Shown piece after piece: positions 25,812-35,573 of a DNA stretch of 64,000 bases (the first letter of the stretch is position 1; each line of letters opens with the position of its first letter). The stretch lies in assembly GCA_918026815.1 (NCBI GenBank), contig CAKJVC010000061.1, forward strand, positions 620,001 through 684,000. Direction: 5' to 3'. Position numbers and translations under genes: made by a program. The stretch is from Chalara sp. BL73. Taxonomy: Eukaryota > Ascomycota > Leotiomycetes > Helotiales. The notes beneath the pieces are model-generated. The model saw nothing but the letters and a program-made list of their open reading frames with translations. It was not told where the DNA came from and ran no database searches.

Positions 25812-26189
25812 TGTTGATTATTACGTAATCCAACATTACGCAATATTAGGTGATAGTATCTTTTATTCGCCACATGAGTCATTTTGCTATGAGTCATATT
25901 TGCCACATGAGTCATATTCGCCACTCTATTACAAATCGAATTCGATTTAAATCTTTTCGATTCTTTTTATTAGAAATCAATTCTAAAGACGCGTAAGCCA
26001 TGACTCACGCTAGTAGAGCACAATAGGGTATAAATAAGCCTGTCCGCTCCTTTGTAAATAGAACAAGTCAATTTAAAAACAAGTTCAAGTTAAAAAGTTC
26101 ATCAAGTCAAAGTCAATACAGCTTTCTATTAGCGAATCCTAATTGCTATTACTATTAGCTTCTATTATCACGTACCTACCTTTCTAACA
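25812..26189 (+). repeat. 5' LTR of Copia B
   Basis: 378 bp, TGTTGATT ... CTAACA. It contains bZIP-type sites, a TATA box (TATAAATA, 26029-26036) and is followed directly by the primer-binding region. Confidence 0.92.
25821..26036 (+). promoter_or_regulatory. bZIP-site cluster and TATA box in Copia B LTR
   Basis: TGAGTCA occurs at 25875-25881, 25890-25896 and 25908-25914, and its reverse complement TGACTCA at 26001-26007. TTACGTAA is at 25821-25828. All four TGAGTCA-type sites are kept in the 3' LTR (37471, 37486, 37504, 37597). TGA(G/C)TCA is the binding sequence of Gcn4/CPC1/AP-1 proteins. TATAAATA at 26029-26036 is a plausible core promoter. Regulation by starvation or stress is inferred from the sites alone. 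Confidence 0.6.
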
Positions 26190-26203
26190 GGTTATGCGTC
26201 CGG
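26190..26203 (+). promoter_or_regulatory. Probable minus-strand primer-binding site of Copia B
   Basis: GGTTATGCGTCCGG starts right after the LTR end. It resembles GGTTATGAGCCCGG, the complement of the anticodon arm of initiator tRNA-Met, as in copia elements that prime with a half tRNA. Two mismatches make this tentative. Confidence 0.45.
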
Positions 26204-26230
26204 TATTATAGTCTATTAGCTATTACGGAA

Positions 26231-26386
26231 TTCGCCACCGACTTTACTGTCGCAAAATTGCCACCGACCTTATCGTTACGGTTCAGTTACCCTGTGCAAC
26301 GCTTCAGTTACCCTGTACAACGCTGTGGTTACCCTGTACACAACTAGGTTACCCCGTTCACGGTCGAGTTACCCTGTACGACTTTG
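26231..26386 (+). repeat. Tandem repeats in Copia B leader
   Basis: Two units of GCCACCGAC(T/C)TTA type (26231-26283) are followed by five units of about 20-21 bp built on GTTACCCTGTACAACGCT (26284-26386). They lie in the untranslated leader between LTR and gag. Confidence 0.8.
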
Positions 26387-26730
26387 ACATATCATAGCTA
26401 TTAGCTAGCTATTTCATCGACTATTGACTTCGGTTTTCGACACCTTAGTTCGACGCTTCTATTTTGAAAACACTTATAGAAACCTGAGGATCCTTTTTCG
26501 GCAAAGGACGCTATACTACGGCCTTCTAGCACGTGATCTAGAGGGAAAGCCTAGTAATAGAGTTTTTATTCAATATTGTGTAGCTCGTGGTCTACAAATA
26601 TTAGTGAAATAGCCCGTAGCTATTTTAAGTGTTAGGAAATCCTTTTTTAGGTGCTCGAAGTAATATTCCGAGCTAAAAAGCCTTTAGTTTACAAGCTAAA
26701 AAGACCGTAGCTGTAATTCTATAAGCAAAA

Positions 26731-26817
26731 GACCTAGCAATAGTTCTAGGCATTTACAAGACCTAGCAATAGTACTAGGCATTTACAAGACCTAGCAATA
26801 GTTCTAGGCATTTACGC
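26731..26817 (+). repeat. Three 29-bp tandem repeats with internal inverted repeat
   Basis: Units at 26731-26759, 26760-26788 and 26789-26817, each GACCTAGCAATAG then T/A, then CTAGGCATTTAC plus two bases. Each unit holds CCTAG...CTAGG arms that can form a small hairpin. Located about 115 bp before the gag start. Confidence 0.85.
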
Positions 26818-26931
26818 TATTTAGAAGCTAGCGAGGTTCAGGGATCAGCCACAAATCCACACATAGCTAGTTACATTAATTGAACTAAGCTAAATTACGC
26901 CCAAATACCTAGTTTTCGACATATTAGCGAC

Positions 26932-29580
26932 ATGTCGACAGGAATGCAATACAAGGGCGAAACGCTAATAGGTCGTTCTAATTGCATAGAATGGCTTACT
27001 AGCGCAAATCTTTTTTTTGAGATTACAGGCTATATGCTTTATATTGACGGATCGGAAGAAGAGCCTGATAAAGACCTTTATTACAAAACAACTACTAGCA
27101 CCGATAAAGAAGGCAATAGTACTAAAAAGGAAGTTCTTTATAGTCAAGATTTAGCGGCTAGATACGCTGAAAAATATGCCGATTTCTATCGAAATGATCG
27201 GAAAGCTTTAGGCGTCATTAAATCGACAATATCGCTAGATAATTGCGAGCGATTCAAAAACAAAAAGAACGCTAGCGATTTGTATGACGCTATTAAAGCT
27301 ACATTTGGCCAAAGCAGCTTAGAGCTAGTCGGTCGACATTTCGACAAAATCATCGAAGCTAATTACAATTCGTTTAATTCTATGGACGAATATACTAGCC
27401 AAATACAGTCTAGCGCTATTTATCTTAAAGAACTTAAATATGAAGTTCCTAGACCTTTTTTAGCTTGGATTCTATTTAAAGGCTTGCCTACGTCATTCGA
27501 CAGCTTTGCGTCTCGTAAATACGAAGCGCTAACAAAGGATTTACAAAAAATCAATATTGATTCGTTAATATCCGATTTAATAGCTGAAGAAAGCCGAATG
27601 AATTCAAATAGCGGACTAGAAGCTAATAAAGCTATAAAGTCTAATAAAAAGACTAAAAAGCAAGCTTATTGCAAACATTGCAATAAAAAAGGTCATTTAG
27701 AAGAACGCTGTTTTGTAAAATATTCTGAACTAAGAACTAATAAAAAGAATGCTACAAATACAGCTCGCAACAAAGCTGGCTCTAACAAAGCCGTTATGTC
27801 GGCTATGACGATTACTAGCGTCGATCCGACTATTAGCGTCGATCCGACTATTAGCGTCGATTCTATTACGAATGCCGCTACAAAACCTAATTACAAGGTT
27901 ATTCTAGACTCAGGCGCAACTGAGCATTATACGCCGATTAAAGAATGGCTAGTCGATTATAAAGAAATATCTAATAAATCGATTATTGTAGCTAATGGCG
28001 CAAAGCTAGCTATTGAAGGAATCGGTAATATCCCTATTACGGCTAATAACAAGGAAATTACTATTACGCAAGTCAATTATATTCCTAGCCTTAAAAATAC
28101 CCTGCTTAGCTCACGTGAGCTAGCTAAAAAAGGATGGATTATTAAAATCGTCGACAATAAAGCGATTTTGTCACATGACGTTCAAAAGCTTAAATTAAAA
28201 GCTATTTGGGACTATAACGCATATTACTTTGATTTTAAAGTTAACGTTCCTAAGTCGATTGTTTATCAAGTCGACACTTATTCACCGGCAGTAATTAGTC
28301 TATTACATAAAAGACTATTACACATCAATAAAGAGTCAATTATTAAAACTCTACAGCATTCGAAAAATAGCTATTACGATTCTAGTACAGCTAAGTCAAA
28401 AATTGTACTAAGCAAAACTAAGAATCAAAATGCTCAAAAATTGATTTCTAAAAATTACATGGATCAAGAGCAAAAGCTACTTTCTGAAATTATACTAAGC
28501 AAAACTAAGAATCATATCGATGATTCTAGTGATTTTAAGCTAGACAATTGCGAGGCTTGCTATATGGGCAAATTTCGACAAATTGTAAGTCGAGAGCCTC
28601 TTAAAAGCGGTAATATTAATCCGCTTACATATTTCGATTGCGATATCGCCGGTCCTTTTAAGACATTAGGTCTAAAAGGCGAAAAGTATTTTATTACTTT
28701 AACTTGCCGCGCTAGTCGAGCTATTTGGGTATATTCCTTAAAAAGGAAAGCCGACGCGTACGATATTCTAGTCAATTTTTATAATATAACTAAAAATCAA
28801 TTTTCGACTAATATCAAAGCTTTTCACCTAGATAATGCGGGTGAATTTAGATCTAATAAATGGTCTAATTTTTGTAAAAACAAAGGCATTATTTGCAATT
28901 ATACTAGTCTTTATACCTCGGCACAAAATAGCATAGCGGAACGATTAAATCGTTTTATTATGGAACGTATTATTTGTCTTTGTTACGACATGCAAATACC
29001 GCTAAAGCTATGGTCGATTCTATTAAAGACTATTGCACACATTAAAAATCGGAGCTATAATGCTATTGTCGGCAAAACTCCGTACGAAGTTCTTACTAAG
29101 TCTCAGCCTAATATTGGCTATTTTAAAGTAATAGGTTCATTGACTTATTTGCTTAATAAAAAGCGAGACAATAAACTAGCTAATAAAGCTAATAAAGGAA
29201 TTCTAATCGGCTACGAATCCTCAAATAGCTATTTAGTCTATATGCCTGATTCTAATCGAATCACGATTTCAAGGGACGTTAAAATCCTAGAAAGCCAATT
29301 CTATGAAAAAGAGCCTAATTTAGCTAAGGATGATTTTTTCGACTTGATCGAAAATCCTAGCTCATTCGACGACTATCCGGTCAAATCAGTCAAATCACGT
29401 GATTTAGACGACATTGACGAATTAAGTCTTGATTTTTATGGGCAAACGCGGTCTCAATTTCGAAAACTAGCTGAAGCAAATACTATGCTAGTTACGGAAA
29501 TTGAACTAAGCAAAACTAAGGATCAAAACCTAGTTTTTGCACCTAAATCAGCTCAGAACGTAATGTCAATAGATTTTGAT
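26932..29580 (+). CDS. Copia B gag-pol, 5' part: gag, protease, integrase
   Basis: Open from ATG 26932 with no stop up to the LINE E insertion. Gag comes first, with a CCHC knuckle YCKHCNKKGHLEERC near residue 247. Then an aspartic protease (ILDSGATEHY, Asp near 326), the integrase zinc domain (HKRLLH ... CEAC, about 459-540) and the integrase core: FDCD near 569, HLDNAGEF near 633, SIAERLNRF near 669. The last two acidic residues are 35 apart (DD35E). The polyprotein would be cleaved by its protease; integrase inserts the cDNA. The frame continues downstream of LINE E at 35574 in the same phase once a single target-site copy is counted. The apparent extension to 29649 is LINE 5' UTR read-through. 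Confidence 0.9.
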
Positions 29581-29732
29581 TCATCGGAAAAAAACAACAA
29601 CAATTTTCAACCCCCTCTATTTTGTTCAAAACACGTCTCCAATACTTGAAGAACTAGCTCATTAGCCTATTCCTCCCAGCAATAGCCAGCTCGACGCGTG
29701 GTGCGCGTAGAAAACGCTTTGTTGTGGTCGAT

Positions 29733-31268
29733 ATGTCGAGCGCGTCTGACCCCTTTTTGGAGGCGCCCGCCTCTAGCCCACCCCCAAGTGATGCTGTCGA
29801 CATGATCGATGTGCCTATCGAAAGCTCTAGCTTAGAGCTACCAAATCAGCCTATTTGCAACAGTGCTATTAGGCCTATCGAGCTAGAACCTAGCTCCGAC
29901 CCAATTGCCAGCAATCCTTTCGCGACGGAAAACTTTTCTGCCGCATTTGCCTCAGGCATCAACTTTCACCGCTCGAATCACAACCAAAACGGGAAGCGTA
30001 CGGCATTTAGTTTTTCCGCAACCGACAATAACAACAACGCGAAACAAGCACGTTTTGCAACAACAACAACAACATCACAATCGGCACGCGAGCTAGTTTT
30101 ACAAGCTCGTGATTTATTGATTCAAGCTAGCTTAGCTACGCAATCACGCGACGAGCAATCGAAGCTACTAGATTTGCTAGAGATCTTCAGGGAATACACG
30201 GAACAAGGAAAATTGCGTACGGCGTCTACAATCATCACGTCGCAAATCGCCAACCTAGAATCAGCTACGCGTCAAATTGAGACGAAAGCTAAAGCACTAG
30301 CTAAAGTGCCTATCGCTACAGCTATAGCTACAGCACCTACAGCTACAGCACCCAAATCGACACCGTCGTACGCGTTTATCGCTACGACTAGCAACATGAC
30401 TACAACCAAGCCTCAGGAATGGACCCTAGTTCAGCCTAGATCAAAAGCAAAAGTAGCTAATCTAGCTACTTCAAAAATTGAACTAAGCAAAACTAAGGTG
30501 CAAAGGCTAGTTTTGATCAGATCACCAGATGCAAACAACACATTTTCGCCACTAGCATTACGGAATGCTTTCAACAACGCTTTCGCTCAAAAAGGCGTAA
30601 AAGAGCCGGTAGTTAATACTATCACAAAGTCACTAGGCCAAAATCTAGTAATCACAACAACTAGTCAATTTTCGGCTTAATTTCTACTCGACAAACAATC
30701 TATTTGGCAACATTTAGTATCGTACAAAACAGCTCAAATCGACGAGCCTTGGCACAAAGTCGTACTACACAATATTCCTACCGCCGACTTCAATACGCCT
30801 AGCGGCATGGAGCTAGTGATCGACGAAATCAAGACTTTCAACAAAGGTCTACAACCTATCGGAAAGCCGTATTGGCTGTCGTCAGCTGACAAACGGGCCA
30901 ATCAACGTGCGGGATCTATCGTTGTCGCATTTGCTACAGCCGACGAAGCTAGTCGAGCTATTCGACACCGGCTATTTGTTGCCGGCATCAGCGTACGCGT
31001 AGAGAAATTCTATGCTACAGCGCCGACTACGCAATGCGGCAAATGTCAGGCATTCGGGCATATCGACACGCATTGCAAAAAATCAGCCAAATGCAAGCTA
31101 TGCGGTGAAGGTCACGTGACGCAAAAGCACGCTTGCAATACGTGCAATACAAAAGGAGCCAAATGCGTGCATCTAGTTCCTAGTTGTGCAAATTGCAAAG
31201 GAAATCACACAGCTGATCACAAAGCTTGTGAAGTGCTAATTGCAATTAAATCGACTAAGCTAAACTAG
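29733..31268 (+). pseudogene. LINE ORF1, gag-like, one in-frame stop (copy E)
   Basis: The ATG at 29733 follows an upstream in-frame ATA where copy D has ATG. TAA at 30678-30680 replaces CAA and is the only break. After it the frame has TGG at the codon that is TAG in copy 3. The zinc knuckles are complete (CGKCQAFGHIDTHC, CKLCGEGHVTQKHAC, CANCKGNHTADHKAC). Product about 511 aa if uninterrupted. The next ORF starts 6 bases after the stop. Confidence 0.85.
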
Positions 31269-31273
31269 CTAGT

Positions 31274-34200
31274 ATGATTAGTAGCAACACCAAAGTACTA
31301 CAAGTGAACCTTAACAAAAGCGCTGCAGCTACCGAATCAGCACTTCAGCTAGCTATTGAGCTAAAAATCGACATAATCGTCGTTCAAGAACCATGGCTAG
31401 TACAACCAGCCGACAACGAGCTAAACTATTCGACAACACGCTCAATAGCTCATTCAGCATTTCTACAGATTTTGCCGGCTGACCTTTCATTCCGACCTCG
31501 TACGCTAGTCTACGTAGCGAAAAGCTATCGGCCAATAGTCACTATAGCAAGCACGTTACCACGTGACTCCGACATGCTTGTAGTCGATGTTGTAGAAGGA
31601 ACGTCAAAATTACAACTTCTCAATATTTACCAGGAATCAGACCAAGCTAGATTAGGGCCCAAAACGCTAGAACGGTGCTTGTATGCTAGAACGCTACAGC
31701 CAAGTACGATTTTGCTCGGCGATTTTAATACGCATCATCCTTGGTGGGATCCACTAGCAAAGCCTAGTCCGAATGCCGACGAGCTAGTCAATTGGATCGA
31801 AAATCAAGAACTAGCGCTATTGAATACGCCTGGCGAAGGCACTTTTTTTCGACATCACATGACTAGAGAATCGGTACTAGATTTGACTTTAGTTTCAAGC
31901 AACTTAGCTGAACTAGTCGACGATTGGCAAATTTTGCCTGACTTTGGCTCGGACCATTACGGAATCCTATTTACAATACGCGGAACTAGCACTAGCTCGG
32001 ACTTCGACAACAATATGCAAACTAGATTCAATACGCAACTAGCTGACTGGCCTCGATTTTCGGAAGCTTTTGCTTAAGAAATCGAAAATAGCTCCATTTT
32101 GAGCAGTTCGACCTTAGTTCAGCTTAGTACAATTGATCAAAGTAGCTCAGCCAGCTTGGAAATGCTTCAGGATCCTAATTTGGAAATCGGACAAATCTTA
32201 CAACACGCTAGCACTAGCGCTAGCACTAGCTATTCGGATATGCTAGTTACTGATTTTTTAGATCAGGCTGCGGAATCGCTTACTACAGCTATTACTACAG
32301 CAGCAAAAATAGCAATTCCAATACAAAAAACTAGCGCTAAAGCCAAGCTTTGGTGAAATGACGAACTAAAAGAATTACGGCAAACTATGCTACAGTGCAA
32401 ACGACAGCTAGCACATGATCCTACGGCACGTGATTCTAGTCAACAGCCAGCACGTGATGCTAGTCGGAAACAGGAATATCTAGTAGCTCGGAATAGCTAT
32501 TTTTTGGCCATTAAACGTGCAAAACGGAAGCATTGGAATCATTTTCTGGAAAAAGAGGATCCGCGATCAATTTACAAAGCTATGGCCTATACAAAGGATC
32601 GACAAACAGAAAGATTGCCGACTATATCAGGCCAAACGACGTTCCAAAGCAAAGCTAGTGCGCTACGTAGCAAGCTGTTCCCTCCACTACCTATAGCAGC
32701 TAATTTAGCTTGGTACAATTATCGACCTAGTACTACGTGGGCATGGCCAAAACTAGCTATTTCGGAGCTAGAAAATGCATGCTCGGCAAAAATCAAAGGC
32801 AAAACGCCAGGGCCGGATTTGATCAATCAAGATATTATTCGCCAAGCTTATCGTACGGATCCGGAGCTATTTTACAGACTATTTGCTAGTCTATTGCATA
32901 TCGGCTATCACCCAAAGTGCTGGAAGCAAGCTACAGGTGTAATACTCAAAAAGCATCAAAAGCCTGACTACACGGATCCGACAGCATACAGAGTAATATC
33001 GTTACCAAATTGCTTAGGCAAAATTAGCGAACGTATACTAGCTCAGCGACTTAGCTACTTAGCAGAAACAACTGGCTTATTGCACAATACGCAAATCGGA
33101 GGCCGGCTGAAAAAGTCAGCAATTGACGCGGCAATGCTATTGACAAATGAAATACAGCAAAATCGACTAGCAAAGCGTACTACAACAACGCTGTTTCTAG
33201 ACATTAAAGGAGCATTCGATCACGTGGCCAAAAATCAGCTACTAGCTATTTTGCAAAAGCTCGGCATGCCGACTAGCTTGATTTCCTGGGTGTCGTCATT
33301 TTTAGCTAATCGACAATTACGCTTATCGTTCGACAACCAATTAGAGCAATTTAGTACAATTGATACCGGCATCCCGCAAGGCAGTCCTATTTCGCCAATA
33401 CTATTTTTGATTTATATACGAGACTTAGCAGCAAAGCTAGCTTCGTCGATTAAAATAGTGTCGTACATGGACGACATGTCATTGACTACAGCATCGACTA
33501 GCCTACGGAAAAATGTACGCATACTAGAACGCGAAGTAGCTAAACTAGCTGAACTAGCGAGCTCGAATGCAATTCAATTTGATTTGGCCAAAACCGAACT
33601 AATCCACTTTACAACAGCTAAACTAGCTAGTTCAATTAGCTTACGACTACCTGACAACAACGCTGTACAGCCAAAAAAGCTAGTACGCTGGCTAGGCGTT
33701 TGGTTCGATTCAGGGCTCACATTCAAACAACACGTCGCAATACGTACTAGTCAAGCTAGGTCAGCTTTCAATCGACTAGCTAGACTAGCTAATACGGAGC
33801 AAGGTCTTAGCCCTTTTGCTATTCGACAATTGTACCTCGCTTGCGTAACTAGCGTGGCCGACTATGGAGCGATAATATGGTGGAAAGGTCAAGCACAATT
33901 CAGCCGACAATTACAATCATTACAGAACCTGGCACTACGCAAAATACTAGGTGTTTTCCGAACTAGTCCAATTTGCCCTATGGAGGTCGAATCGGCATTG
34001 TATCCCGCTAGCGTACGACTTAATGCTAGCGTACGACAATATGCTATTCGAGCTTTGAAGCTACCTCAAAATCACCCAATCAGACAAGCTATACAAACAG
34101 CTACAGCCGGCACACAGCTAGAACGCATCGCTAGTTCAGCTAGTTCAGCTAGTTCAGCTAGTTCAGCTAGTTCAGCTAGTTCAGCTAGTTCAGCTAGTTC

Positions 34201-35365
34201 AGCTAGTTCAGCTAGTTCAGCTAGTTCAGCTAGTTCAGCTAGTTTAGCTAGTTCAGCTAGATTAGAGCACATACAACACTACAAGTACGCTCCATGGAAT
34301 CGCACTACGCCGTACAACGTCGAAATCAGCTCGTTGTCAAAAGAGGACGCTACCACAATGCACCAAACTAGCTTGAATCACTTAAGCTACCTTAGTACAA
34401 TTATTTACTCCGACGCGTCGATGATTCCGAGCACCGAATCGACAGGTGTAGGAATCGGCTTTATTGCGCTACAATACGACAATCAAGGACAGCCTAGTAC
34501 GATACATCGCAATATCGACAATATTGGCCAATCACAGCTAGTCTACAATGGAGAGCTAGAAGGAATCACGCAAGCTATCGAATACGCTAGTACAATAGCA
34601 CAGCCGGGCCAAAACTACAATATCTATGCCGACAACCAAGCCGCACTTCACAGGCTAAAATCAGCTGACGACAATCCCGGCCAATCACAGCAAATACGCG
34701 CTAGCGAAGCTACGCTACATGCAATAGAAAAAGGAGCTAGTATTGCACTAAAGTGGGTTCCAGGGCACACGGATATTTACGGAAACGACCAAGCCGACAA
34801 ACTAGCTAAACTAGCTACAACTATCGAACCTAGCACTACAACAACTAGTTTTGCGGTATTAGGCTGCGAAGCTAAAAAAGCTAGTATTGCGGAATGGAAA
34901 AATGTGCTAGCAAAGTACGACAGCAAGCCTAGTACAAACCCATTTACGTACAAAAAGCTATTTCCGTGGAAAATCAAGTCAAAAATACAACTACCGCGCG
35001 GAACGACTAGAGAGCTAGCCAGCTCGCTATTTCAACTAAAGCTCGGCCATGGCTATATTCGATCATATTTGCACAAGCTAGGTCATGTGACGTCTGACAA
35101 GTGCGTATGCGGAACGAAGGAAACAGCTCAGCATCTGCTACTTAGCTGTAATGATCCTAAGCTAGTTTTAGCTAGATCAAAGCTCAAAAACGACCTTGGA
35201 GGAAACAGGCTTACAATGGCCTTATTATTGCACACAACAATCGGCATTGAAAAGACGCTAGCGTTTCTCAAAGCGACTAGCGTCTGTACTAGACGGAATC
35301 ACCTGAATAGGCTAGAGCGGGAACAGGAGCTAGAGGCGCTAGGGGAGCTAGAGAGAGAGGAATAA
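31274..35365 (+). pseudogene. LINE ORF2: endonuclease, RT, RNase H; two in-frame stops (copy E)
   Basis: 1363 codons. TAA at 32075-32077 (for CAA) and TGA at 32354-32356 (for TGG) separate endonuclease from RT. Downstream, 32387-35365 is fully open (992 codons), with LDIKGAFDHV, GIPQGSPISP, YMDD, a 14-unit Ser/Ala repeat, the RNase H motifs YSDAS, NGELEG, YADNQAA and GHTDIYGNDQAD, and the terminal CVCG...HLLLSC motif. The TGA is identical in copy D, so it predates the insertion of E. Confidence 0.9.
34132..34257 (+). repeat. 9-bp minisatellite inside LINE ORF2, 14 units
   Basis: Fourteen in-frame units of TAGTTCAGC (one with TTTAGC), exactly twice the number in copy 3. They encode a (Ser-Ser-Ala)n linker between RT and RNase H. 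Confidence 0.9.
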
Positions 35366-35479
35366 ACGTTCGCTACGATTTCATTTGTTTTGCTATTTGC
35401 TACAATCAGGGCTAGACCCTCAACATTCACTGGAATAGATTGACTACCACTATTGCTTGTACATAAACTAGATAGGAAC

Positions 35480-35499
35480 GCTAGCGCCTAGGCGCTAGC
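35480..35499. repeat. Perfect 20-bp palindrome in LINE E 3' UTR
   Basis: Identical to the palindrome at 10506-10525 of copy 3, in the same position relative to the 3' end. Confidence 0.85.
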
Positions 35500-35573
35500 C
35501 GTGCTACATAGTCCTCGACTGATACAGCACGTTAAAAGGAATAAAAAAAAAAAAAAAAAAAATAGATTTTGAT

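Larger units (their letters stand above)
29581..35560 (+). mobile_element. LINE E: nearly intact full-length LINE inside Copia B
   Basis: Inserted between integrase and RT of Copia B. AATAGATTTTGAT occurs at 29568-29580 and again at 35561-35573, a 13-bp target-site duplication. Twelve unexplained bases (TCATCGGAAAAA) lie between the left duplication and the recognisable 5' UTR. ORF1 has one stop and ORF2 two. The tail is about 19 A after GGAAT rather than AAT repeats. It carries the second 5' UTR variant. It is the youngest datable insertion in the nest. Confidence 0.93.

Noticed and set aside
26731..26817. Possible CRISPR-like array of 29-bp repeats
   Set aside because: The repeats are directly adjacent with no unique spacers and lie in a eukaryotic retrotransposon leader.
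34072..34272. Minus-strand frame with a (Glu-Leu-Ala)n repeat
   Set aside because: It is the reverse reading of the 9-bp minisatellite in LINE ORF2.
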